Source: Candidatus Ozemibacter sibiricus (GTDB taxonomy: Bacteria > Muiribacteriota > Ozemobacteria > Ozemobacterales > Ozemobacteraceae). Taken from it: DNA of 64,000 bases. Position numbers and translations under genes: made by a program. The DNA lies in contig QOQW01000001.1 in assembly GCA_003327425.1 (NCBI GenBank), forward strand, positions 186,001-250,000, read 5' to 3'. The number at the start of each line of letters is the position of its first letter. The first letter of the stretch is position 1. A model generated the notes under the pieces. The model ran no database searches, had not been told where the DNA came from, and saw only the letters and a list, made by a program, of their open reading frames with translations. This document shows positions 36,154-44,914 of the stretch, piece after piece.

Positions 36154-37332
36154 TTAGTTCCGTGGCAGAACCGGTGTGAAACCATTGCGGGGCGTCGTGT
36201 ACTTCCATTGGCCGCTAGGTTGGATATAGACGCGCTGGGCGGTCTGGGGATCATAGAATTCCAACTGGCCGTTCCGATTGCGAACAAAGTAGTCGCGGCC
36301 TCCGAATTGGACGTAGGAACGGTCTTCGGGTTTGCTTACGGCAAAATTTTGCGGGGGCTGGGCGGCTTTCTGGTTCCAGCGGTTCAGATCGTGCAGGTAG
36401 GTCGATGGGCCCGTATTGGTACCTGCTCCGCCTGTCACCAGGGGAGGCGCCGCGGATGTCGATTCGTTGGTTTCAGGAGCAAGGGTCACGCCACGGGTTT
36501 GAGGCGTCGAGGAGGGAGGCGGGGTGGTCGGGTCAGGGGCCGGTTGGTCGGCATACCTCCATCCATCAAAGAGCGGAGTCCGAACCTTGGATCTGCCGTC
36601 TCTGGTATACAGAGCGCCGTTCTTCCACAAGTAGACCTGACCGCCTTGTTCAACCAGGCGCCCGTCTTCTGGCAGAATTGATTTGCTGGATTGACCAGGT
36701 GGCTGATTCGAATTTTCGGAAGGTTCAGAGGAAGGTGTCTCGGAACCCGAAGTGGGGCGGAGGCTTGCCATCCCCTTGTCCAGGGTTTCACGAGAGGCTT
36801 GGAAGGCATCGACGAGGCGTTCCCCGTTATTTACCAGGTCGCTGGCTCCAGCGGGGCGGCCGGTGACGATCGTGCTGAGGGCGTCGACCGCCCCGGCACC
36901 AGCTCGCAATACCTCCAGGGTGGAGGGAGGGTTTTGAGATCCAGGGGCTACAGATTTTGAGGTGGGGTTTCCGGTGGGGGAAGAACGCACCGCCACGACG
37001 TCTGGATCGGCATCCCCAGCCCCGCCCAAGGCGCCTCCGCCAGGGGTGCCGATGCTGCCTCCACCGCTGCTATTGGCCAGGCGTTCGAAGGTCTGGACGG
37101 CGTTGCCCACCGCGCCCACCGTCGAGGTCACCATGCCAATGGTGCCGCCGACTTTTTGCAATTTCTGGCCGGTTTTTCCTCCGACGAGAGTTCCGACAGT
37201 GCTGAGAACGGTTCCGATGTTCTGCAAGAAAGGAAGAATGGCGGGAATGCCTCCGCATCCGGTCAGGGTGAGAGCTGACCAGCTCATCCATACCGCAAAA
37301 ACTAATGGTCGGACTCGGCGACGCAGGTTCAT
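36154..37332 (-). CDS. Hypothetical lipoprotein with two related C-terminal modules
   Basis: Strong RBS AAGGAGGAATGTTCG before ATG 37332; lipobox ALTLTGC; DGRLVEQGGQVYLWKNGALYTRDGRSKV and DRSYVQFGGRDYFVRNRNGQLEFYDPQTAQRV units. Confidence 0.7.
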   Translation of the reverse strand: MNLRRRVRPLVFAVWMSWSALTLTGCGGIPAILPFLQNIGTVLSTVGTLVGGKTGQKLQKVGGTIGMVTSTVGAVGNAVQTFERLANSSGGGSIGTPGGGALGGAGDADPDVVAVRSSPTGNPTSKSVAPGSQNPPSTLEVLRAGAGAVDALSTIVTGRPAGASDLVNNGERLVDAFQASRETLDKGMASLRPTSGSETPSSEPSENSNQPPGQSSKSILPEDGRLVEQGGQVYLWKNGALYTRDGRSKVRTPLFDGWRYADQPAPDPTTPPPSSTPQTRGVTLAPETNESTSAAPPLVTGGAGTNTGPSTYLHDLNRWNQKAAQPPQNFAVSKPEDRSYVQFGGRDYFVRNRNGQLEFYDPQTAQRVYIQPSGQWKYTTPRNGFTPVLPRN

Positions 37333-37416
37333 CGAACATTCCTCCTTCATGAGTGATAGAGCTTTTCCATCTGAGCAACGGAAAAAAAGGAAAAACGTTA
37401 CGCCGACAGAGTTTTT

Positions 37417-40035
37417 TCAATCAGGAGACGGGGCCCCAGCGGCGATGAACTGGGCTTGGATTCTCCCTGAGCCGTCCATCCGTATGGGGAGGAGACGCAA
37501 GCGGACCACAGCCCCGACCGGAACCTCGGAAAAATCTCGTCCCGGAGGGGCGCTGACCACATATTGCCGGCCGTCTTGGCTTTCGAACATCACTCCCTGG
37601 GCATGGGTTTGGCGCACGGTGCCGGTGACATCGATCGGGGTGCTCAAGATCGCCCCCCCCTTGGGCGAAAGGGGGGCGGCGGTCTCGATTTCCCAGCCGA
37701 GCGCGACCCAGAATGCGATGATGCCGATCAACGCTGTTCCGACGATGGTCGGATGCTGGGCGGCCCAAGCCCGAACCTCGTTCCACAGTCTCTGGCTCCA
37801 CGTAGCCAGTCCCTGTTCCGCCAACTGGAAGCGCAGGTCGTGCAGATATTCAGTGAATGCCTCCCAGAAGGTGGGATTGGCGACTCGTTCTACCGTGCAG
37901 GCATTGTTTCGCTTCGCTGAATGGGCCTGCTCTTCCGCCCAGCGCTGGGCGAGCGTCGCCTCTTCGATCTCGACCGCTCCTGGCTTGACCAGGCCTGCAT
38001 TGGTCAGAAACCGGATATTTTCTTCGCGAACCTGACGCGCCTTCCGGGCCGCCGTGCCTGAAAGGCCCCTCTCCAAACGGTATAGGGGAAAAAGGTTGCC
38101 GACATCTGGGTTGGCCTGGAAGAAGCACAGACCTCGTTCAAACAGTTCCGGCGCGGGAGACTGTTCCAGATAGGCCAGCAAAAGAGCGCGGACCAAGGCG
38201 AACTCAAAATGGATCAAGCAGGCCAGGGCCGCCTTCTGTCGCTCGGAGTCCCGGCTGCTGAGCAAGGCTTTCATCGCAGAGAGCGCCTGTTCTGGGTCGA
38301 CCCGCTTGAGCTGGCGGACGACGGCGGTTTTCACGCGGAGATCTTCATGTTGGACCAGTTGCCCGAGATAGGGAAGGAGCCAATCGAAATCGACTGCCCC
38401 GAGGTATTCCAGGCAAGCGGCGGCGACTGGCGCGTCCTTGCCGAACACTCGCTGGCGGGCGATCTCGACGAACTCGGGCAGCTTCAAACGAGCCGCGGTT
38501 TTCAGCGCCATGGCGAGCAGGGCGGATGGCGGTTCGCTGGCTTGCCGCAGAATCGCGGTCAGCGTCGAGCGGGCCTCGGTGACGTCGGCGGTCGTCCAAC
38601 GAGCCATCTGGCGGAGCAGTTCGTCCGGCGTGGATTCTGGCGCCTGAACCATCGGAGCCGAAGATTGGCCGACGGCTGGCGAGGGAAGGGGCGGTTCGTT
38701 CGGGATGGGCGGTGGGGTGGCGGTTTCGTCGACGCCTGATGCTGGCCCGGGTGAGGCAGGGGTTGCAGCGGTCGAGCCGGCTTGTTGGCCCAGGTGAGCC
38801 GGAAGCTTGGCGGCCAACCACTGTCGCGCGGTCTCGGGAATCGACCAACCCAGTGCTTCTTTCACGGCGGCTTGCACAAAAGGATCTGACCACCGTCGTT
38901 CCAATTGGGGATCGAGGTCGGGGAGAGCATGGTCGAGCAGTTGCTCGACCACCGCATGGACCCATCGTCTGGCCAATCGCTGCTTCGCCCAGGTGAGAAG
39001 ACGTTCCTGATACACCGCGTAGTCCTCTTCCAAAAGATGCGCTCGCTGGAGATTGGCGCATACCCGCTTTTGCAGCTCGATCAACCAGGGCCGCTTCTCT
39101 TCAGAGCTGGTTTCGGCGAGTTCCCAGAGGCGATAGGGGAGATCTGGGTCAGGGTTGTTTTCGAGCACGAGGGCGATTCGCTGCCAGGCCTCGGGATCCG
39201 TTTCCATGGCCAACCCTTGTAAGAGCAAGGGCTTGACGACAGAGTAGGGGAAGAAGATGCTGTTTTGCAGCGCGGCGAAACGCACCTCGGCCTGCGGGCT
39301 GTGGAACATGGCGATGAGGTGCCGTTCGGCTTCGGCAGGATCGACCGCCGCCAAGCCGCGAACGGCCAGAATGCGCACGCGGGGGTCGGCATGTCCGAGC
39401 AGCCGTGGCAGATCACGGGCCAGAAGGTCGGGGGCTTTGTGTACCAGCAAATCCATGACCGCATGGCGCATGCTCCAGTAGGCAGAGCGAAGGTGAGGCA
39501 CGAGGGGTTTCAGGTGATCACGTGGCCAGACCGTCTTGAAGGTTCGCAGAAGGGCTGCCCCTAGAAGCCGATTGGGTTCCGCTTGGAAAAGAGCCGGGAC
39601 GTAAGGGGCGAAGTTACGGAGGTGGGTGGGTGAGAGCTGGCTCAGGAGATGCACGCGGGCGGTCTCGCTGGTGGCCTGATATCGTGACAGAAATGCCTCG
39701 GGAGTGAGGTCGGATGGCAGGAGGGGACTAGCGGGCGTCGTCGCTCCCGGCGCAGCAGCCGCTTCTGGAGTCGAGGGTGCCAGCCGTGAGCGGATGGCCG
39801 CCATGGCATGTTCGAGGAGCATGGCGCACTCGGGGTCTTCCTCTCTGGCCTGGTGTCGCTGCAAGGCCTCGAGCGCGGCCTGGGACGCTCCGTATTGCAG
39901 CAGGTGCTCGATGGCGAACAGGCGGCAGGTCCGGATGGGGGCATCCAGATCGCGAATCAGTTCGGCTTCTCCTGGGGTTCCCAAGGCAGGTCCTCCTGGC
40001 AATCGATCTTCGGCTCGAGGCTCAACTGGCAGCAA
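37417..40035 (-). CDS. HEAT-repeat protein with C-terminal transmembrane segment
   Basis: HEAT-like repeats (HADPRVRILAVRGLAAVDPAEAERHLIAMFHSPQAEVRFAALQ; HEDLRVKTAVVRQLKRVDPEQALSAMKALLSS); TM HPTIVGTALIGIIAFWVALGW. TTG start. Confidence 0.75.
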   Translation of the reverse strand: MLPVEPRAEDRLPGGPALGTPGEAELIRDLDAPIRTCRLFAIEHLLQYGASQAALEALQRHQAREEDPECAMLLEHAMAAIRSRLAPSTPEAAAAPGATTPASPLLPSDLTPEAFLSRYQATSETARVHLLSQLSPTHLRNFAPYVPALFQAEPNRLLGAALLRTFKTVWPRDHLKPLVPHLRSAYWSMRHAVMDLLVHKAPDLLARDLPRLLGHADPRVRILAVRGLAAVDPAEAERHLIAMFHSPQAEVRFAALQNSIFFPYSVVKPLLLQGLAMETDPEAWQRIALVLENNPDPDLPYRLWELAETSSEEKRPWLIELQKRVCANLQRAHLLEEDYAVYQERLLTWAKQRLARRWVHAVVEQLLDHALPDLDPQLERRWSDPFVQAAVKEALGWSIPETARQWLAAKLPAHLGQQAGSTAATPASPGPASGVDETATPPPIPNEPPLPSPAVGQSSAPMVQAPESTPDELLRQMARWTTADVTEARSTLTAILRQASEPPSALLAMALKTAARLKLPEFVEIARQRVFGKDAPVAAACLEYLGAVDFDWLLPYLGQLVQHEDLRVKTAVVRQLKRVDPEQALSAMKALLSSRDSERQKAALACLIHFEFALVRALLLAYLEQSPAPELFERGLCFFQANPDVGNLFPLYRLERGLSGTAARKARQVREENIRFLTNAGLVKPGAVEIEEATLAQRWAEEQAHSAKRNNACTVERVANPTFWEAFTEYLHDLRFQLAEQGLATWSQRLWNEVRAWAAQHPTIVGTALIGIIAFWVALGWEIETAAPLSPKGGAILSTPIDVTGTVRQTHAQGVMFESQDGRQYVVSAPPGRDFSEVPVGAVVRLRLLPIRMDGSGRIQAQFIAAGAPSPD

Positions 40036-40375
40036 CGTTTTGGTACCCCTGCGGCCATGATCTTATCGTTTGCCAATTGTAATGAAATTCAGGCGCGAGC
40101 GAAAGGAGGGCGCCCCCGGCAGGAGCCGAAAAGATCGTTCATCCGGTGGCGCAACCGCCATAAACTACCTGCGGAACGAGCTATCATGCTGACTATGGTC
40201 CCAGCCCGGTCTCTCGAAGCCATGGTCACCGCTCTTGAGGCTGTTCCACGAATACCAAAACAACATTCTTCCTGCATGGCCCACCAGCCAACACGCTCTC
40301 GATCAAAAATCGCTGTGGGCCAGCAGCTCGACATTCGAATGCTTACCACAAGGTCTCTAATCACTGGAGAAGAAT

Positions 40376-41821
40376 TCATGATCCGGTGGGTGTGGGGGCA
40401 GGGGAAGCGGGCGTCTTGCCCGATTGGCCTTTCTTCACGATTCGCAGGCTGAACGAGGCTTGCGTGCCCTGGCCCGGCTGGCTGACCAGATGCAAGCGGG
40501 TGGCGTGGCCGAGCAGGATCTTCTCGACGATCGCCAGACCCAGGCCCAGGCCCCCGGCTGGTCGGGTATCTGAAGCATCGGACTGGAAGAAGGGGGTCGT
40601 GACCCGGTCGAGATCGCCCGGCGGAATGCCCACGCCGCTGTCGATGATGGCTACGTGAACCTGCTCTTCCTCGACGGTCACCTGGACACGGATGCTCCCT
40701 CCGGGGGGGGTGAATTTGATGGCATTGTCGAGCAGGTTCAAGAACACCCGATTGATCATGGAAGGATCGACCTGGACATACGGCAGGCCGCTCAAAGGCG
40801 GCGCTTCCACCGTGAGATGCTTGGTTTCGGCCATCGGATGGATGACCTCCAGGATTTCCTCCAGGATGGGACCGAGCCGGTGGGGCGTGAGTTCGAATTT
40901 CATCTTGCCGGCTTCCATTCTGGCGAGGTCGAGCAGCGAGCCCAGCAGTTCGTTCAACCGGCCGGCGTTGCGCAGAGAGACGCGAAGCGCATTCTCCTGC
41001 CGGGGCGTCAATGGACCGAGCTTCTGAGAGGTGAGGAGATCCAGATATCCCGTGATGGAAACCAGCGGCGTCTTCAATTCATGCGAACAGACGGCCAGGA
41101 ACTCAGACTTCAGGCGGTCGATCTCGGAAAGCCGCCGGACGCTGGATTGGGCATCCGCCATGGCTTGTTGATACTGCAGGCGCAATTCCTCGTTCTCGGA
41201 GAGGTCAGTGAATACCACGAGTGTCCAACCGGGGAATTCAGGGGATTCGCCGGGGGCGACACGATCGAGGGTGACCAGGACGGGCACTTGCTGATGACGA
41301 GCCCCCGAATAGATGGTGGTGCGGAGGCGAGCGGACAGACCGACCGGGGCGGCGTGGAACCGTTGGAGTTCCTGGGTGATCTGGTGGTCCGGGCCGAAGG
41401 CGGGGATTTCGGCGGGCAGGGAGCCCCGCACCCGATCGAAAGACAGCCCCGAGAGTTTTTCCAAGGAAGCGTTCCAGAGGTGGACACGTCCGTCCTGGTC
41501 GAATCCGGCCACGGGGACGGACACCTGGGACAGACACTTCCGCACCGCGGTGGCGATGTCGGCGTCAAAAGGGGACCGTCGCCCGAAGCGACGGCGGAGG
41601 GCGATGATGGTCATTCCCACCAGGAATCCGAGGAGGGATGGGACGGCCCAGGAGGGACCAGGAAGCGAGCTGTCAGGGAGGATGCCGGGTTCCTGGGCGG
41701 TCGCGGCGGTCGCCATCATCACCAGCGCGGTGCTGGTGAGGGCGCCCGGCAGCGCGGGAACCCAGCGGCCGGCCGCCATCCTTGCCCGCCCTTTTCGGTC
41801 AAGGATTCGGGGGACCAGCAT
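40376..41821 (-). CDS. PAS-containing sensor histidine kinase
   Basis: LAVCSHELKTPLVSITGYLDLLTSQKLGPLTPRQENALRVSLRNAGRLNELLGSLLDLARMEAGKM and NLLDNAIKFTPPGGSI...GLGLAIVEKIL. ORF extends to 41905. Confidence 0.92.
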   Translation of the reverse strand: MLVPRILDRKGRARMAAGRWVPALPGALTSTALVMMATAATAQEPGILPDSSLPGPSWAVPSLLGFLVGMTIIALRRRFGRRSPFDADIATAVRKCLSQVSVPVAGFDQDGRVHLWNASLEKLSGLSFDRVRGSLPAEIPAFGPDHQITQELQRFHAAPVGLSARLRTTIYSGARHQQVPVLVTLDRVAPGESPEFPGWTLVVFTDLSENEELRLQYQQAMADAQSSVRRLSEIDRLKSEFLAVCSHELKTPLVSITGYLDLLTSQKLGPLTPRQENALRVSLRNAGRLNELLGSLLDLARMEAGKMKFELTPHRLGPILEEILEVIHPMAETKHLTVEAPPLSGLPYVQVDPSMINRVFLNLLDNAIKFTPPGGSIRVQVTVEEEQVHVAIIDSGVGIPPGDLDRVTTPFFQSDASDTRPAGGLGLGLAIVEKILLGHATRLHLVSQPGQGTQASFSLRIVKKGQSGKTPASPAPTPTGS

Positions 41822-44321
41822 GCTGACCTTCTTCGGTGAGGGTGGAAGGGCGCCCCGTTTCCTGGAAGAAGCGGCGGAGGTCGCGGGCTCGTTCCTCGCG
41901 GACATCCTTCCATTCGAGCGGGCATTGTTGGAACGCGATGGTCAGAAGCTCCTGGGCCTTGTCCAGGCGGCCCTGCCGCCAGTACAGGCGGCCGAGACTG
42001 TGGGCGACGGCCAGGATGTCGGACAGGAGGGGCGGGTTGCGCGAGCGATAGCCGCGATAGGCCTCCTCGAGGAGGCTTTGGGCTCGATCGAGGTTCTGTC
42101 CGGTTTCGGTGAGCAGGTAGCCGACCGCATTCATGTACTTGGGGTCGGAAGCATTCTGCTGCAAAGCGGTTTCAAACAAATCGAGGGCCGCGGTGGCGTT
42201 GCCGCGGCGAAAGGCGATGACCCCCGACAGGTAGGCGGTCTCCCCTGCCAAAGCCAGATCGGGCGTGATCGAGGCGAGCAGGGCGCTGGCTTCATCGAAC
42301 TTGCCCTGGTCGATGGTGATGGCCGCGAGTTGCAGGCGCATGCGGTCGGCGGCGGCGCGCTCGTCAGGAATCCAGGCGGGAACCAGGAGCAGCCCTTCGC
42401 GCAGGATCTGCTCCGCCTCTTGCAACCGCCCTTCGGTCACCAGGATCCGGCTCAGGAGTTCGTAGGCGGATGGCGCCTGGTTCATGCCCAGGGCCAGAAT
42501 GGCGTAGCGATGGGCGTCCAGCACCTGGTTGCGTTCGAACAGGATGCGGGCGAGGTGGAGCTTGGCGCTGAAGATGTTGGGACCGATGGCGTCGAGATGC
42601 CCCAGCAGATCCTGGACCCGGCCCAACCGACCCTGGCGTTCGAGCGCCTGGGCCAGCCCCCACAGACCGTGAATGGATTGCGGATTGGCGCGCAGAACCC
42701 GCTCGAAGGCGGCCTCGGCCTCGATCGGCTGGTTCCGGGCGAGACATTGCCGGCCCGCGAACAGTGCCCGGGTGACCTCCTGATGATTGGTCTGGAGCGT
42801 CCAGGCGGCGGTGGTATAGGCGAACGGCAGGAACAGGCCGACCAGGGTTTTCCAGGAAAAACGGCGGTGCCAGGACACATCGCGCAGGCAGACCGATTGG
42901 TGGAGGGTGGTCAGGAGGAGCAGCAGGTTGCTCAGGGGAAGGATGGACAGCGTGTTGTTGAACATGCCATGCAGCAGCAAGGCCAGACCGGCCGCCGCCA
43001 GGGTCCGGGCCAGCCAGGCGCCGCCTTCCGTGGTGGTCGAGCGGGCCAGGCCGTCAGCCTCGAGCGGTGGATGGGCCACCATTGCGGAAGGAGGCGAGCC
43101 GGCCGGGGAAGCTGAGCTGGCGCCATCAGGGCCCAGGGTGGATCCAGTGGTCGGGGCGGGGGAGGGGGGAGGGTCCGCGTGCAGGGGGAGAGGATGCGTC
43201 GTCCGCGCTTGGAAACGGGCATGGACGCCCAGGACGGCCACCACCAGGGTGCAGAAAGCCCAAAGGCCGAGGAACCCGAACTCCCCCAGGAGGAGGAGGC
43301 CATGGGAATGCGGGTCGTCGTTGAATTGGGACAACCCCAGGAACAACCCCAATGGGTGCCGGAAGGTGGACAGGACATACGGCATGCTGCCGGGGCCGAG
43401 GCCGATGATCGGATGGTTCTGGAAGACGGCGAACCCCATCTGCCATTCCAGGAGACGAGTGACGATCGCCCTCGACATATCGGTATTCGGAGCGATGCTT
43501 AAGCGATCCCAGGGGTAGTTTCGGATGGCGGTGGCAGCCAGCCAGTAGCCAGCCGTCAGCAAGATCGCCAGGATGGCTCCGCCCAGAAAGGGGGAACGGC
43601 GCAGCACCCTGCCGGCCGGGACCTCCCAGAATCTGGTGGCCAGGAGGAAAAGGCCCAGGCCCAGGCCGACCCAGGCCGCAGCGGCACCGGCCTGGCTCAT
43701 CGCCACCAGATGCACGGCGAGCGCCGCTCCCAGCAGCACGCGCCAAGGCCAGCGGGCCCAGGCCGGATGAAAGAGGGCGCCCCCTGCCAGGAGGCAGGTC
43801 ACCATCAAGTAGGCCCCGAGAAAGTTGGGGTTGGACAGGGTGCCAACGGCCCGATAGGGCGAATCGACCCAGGTGATGGGGTCATAGCCGAGATGTTGGG
43901 CGATGGCATACCCGGCCATGCAGGTGCCGTTGACGACCAGCAGGGCGACCAGGGCCCCGGTGTCGCGCGACTGACGGACCAGACGCAAGAACATCAGCAG
44001 CAGCAATTGCGTGGCCAGGAGCAATCCGCTCCGGAGACTCACCAGGAAGGATGAGGGGAGGGTCGACAGGATCAAGCTGGCGAAACAGGCCAGGCTCGGC
44101 CACAGGAGCGGAAGCTGCCGACGCCGTGGCCGGTACAGGAGGTGCTGGACCACCACCACGCAGCTCGCCAGGATGCCCAGGCCGAAGGTCAGCCACGCCT
44201 GATGGAGGAAGGGATCCTCGACGTCGAAGGCGATGAACCAGGGAGAAAAAATCAGCGAAAGGGTGACAAAAACCCCGAGAAAGCGTTGCAGAAGCCCCAG
44301 GGCGCGCGGCACCACATTCAC
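41799..44321 (-). CDS. O-antigen ligase/polymerase-like membrane protein fused to TPR domain
   Basis: Multiple TM helices; Wzy_C-type region RLLEWQMGFAVFQNHPIIGLGPGSMPYVLSTFRHPLG...DDPHSHGLLLLGEFGFLGL; C-terminal TPR repeats. Confidence 0.85.
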   Translation of the reverse strand: MNVVPRALGLLQRFLGVFVTLSLIFSPWFIAFDVEDPFLHQAWLTFGLGILASCVVVVQHLLYRPRRRQLPLLWPSLACFASLILSTLPSSFLVSLRSGLLLATQLLLLMFLRLVRQSRDTGALVALLVVNGTCMAGYAIAQHLGYDPITWVDSPYRAVGTLSNPNFLGAYLMVTCLLAGGALFHPAWARWPWRVLLGAALAVHLVAMSQAGAAAAWVGLGLGLFLLATRFWEVPAGRVLRRSPFLGGAILAILLTAGYWLAATAIRNYPWDRLSIAPNTDMSRAIVTRLLEWQMGFAVFQNHPIIGLGPGSMPYVLSTFRHPLGLFLGLSQFNDDPHSHGLLLLGEFGFLGLWAFCTLVVAVLGVHARFQARTTHPLPLHADPPPSPAPTTGSTLGPDGASSASPAGSPPSAMVAHPPLEADGLARSTTTEGGAWLARTLAAAGLALLLHGMFNNTLSILPLSNLLLLLTTLHQSVCLRDVSWHRRFSWKTLVGLFLPFAYTTAAWTLQTNHQEVTRALFAGRQCLARNQPIEAEAAFERVLRANPQSIHGLWGLAQALERQGRLGRVQDLLGHLDAIGPNIFSAKLHLARILFERNQVLDAHRYAILALGMNQAPSAYELLSRILVTEGRLQEAEQILREGLLLVPAWIPDERAAADRMRLQLAAITIDQGKFDEASALLASITPDLALAGETAYLSGVIAFRRGNATAALDLFETALQQNASDPKYMNAVGYLLTETGQNLDRAQSLLEEAYRGYRSRNPPLLSDILAVAHSLGRLYWRQGRLDKAQELLTIAFQQCPLEWKDVREERARDLRRFFQETGRPSTLTEEGQHAGPPNP

Positions 44322-44914
44322 TTCCCTGAATGGAGCAGGGTCAATGGGATTTCCAGGGAGAGGCCGGGGGTGATGCCCAGGCGGCGAACCGAGCCGGAGG
44401 CCAGCTCGAGAGCGTATTGGGCCGGGCCGGTGCTGGTATAGCGGGGCAGTTCGTCATCGGACCGGCCGACTCCGGGGACCATGCCTTCGATGAACTCGGT
44501 GACGGTCAGGTCGGGGCCGAAGAACACCAGGTCGAGGGGCAACAGGGTGTTCTTCATCCAGAAGGTCATCTGGTGAGGGGAATCATAGACGAACAGCATT
44601 CCCTCGTCGGGGGCGAGTCTCCGTCGGAACATCAGCCCGGTGCGCTTTTCCTGCTCGGTGCGGGCGATCATCACGCGCAGCGGCGTCTCTCCGAGGCGGA
44701 CATCGACCCAGGGGAGTTCCTGAGCCAGATCATTCGCCGCCACGGCCGCTTCTCCCGCGCTTCCCGAGCTGGATGACAGGCAGGAACACCAGAGGAAAGG
44801 CCCGGTCAGCAGGATGAGGATCAGGAAGAGCGCTTCGGCACGGGGTGCCCAGGCCGAGGAACGGAAGGCCGAAGCAGGAAGCGATCGGGGCGACGGAATG
44901 CCGGATCTGGCCAT
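44318..44914 (-). CDS. DUF192 protein
   Basis: ARTEQEKRTGLMFRRRLAPDEGMLFVYDSPHQMTFWMKNTLLPLDLVFFGPDLTVTEF. ATG 44914 overlaps ptsI stop by 1 nt (TGATG). Confidence 0.87.
   Translation of the reverse strand: MARSGIPSPRSLPASAFRSSAWAPRAEALFLILILLTGPFLWCSCLSSSSGSAGEAAVAANDLAQELPWVDVRLGETPLRVMIARTEQEKRTGLMFRRRLAPDEGMLFVYDSPHQMTFWMKNTLLPLDLVFFGPDLTVTEFIEGMVPGVGRSDDELPRYTSTGPAQYALELASGSVRRLGITPGLSLEIPLTLLHSGK

Noticed and set aside
41313-43115. 600-aa plus-strand ORF
   Set aside because: Antisense to the histidine kinase and O-antigen ligase-like genes.
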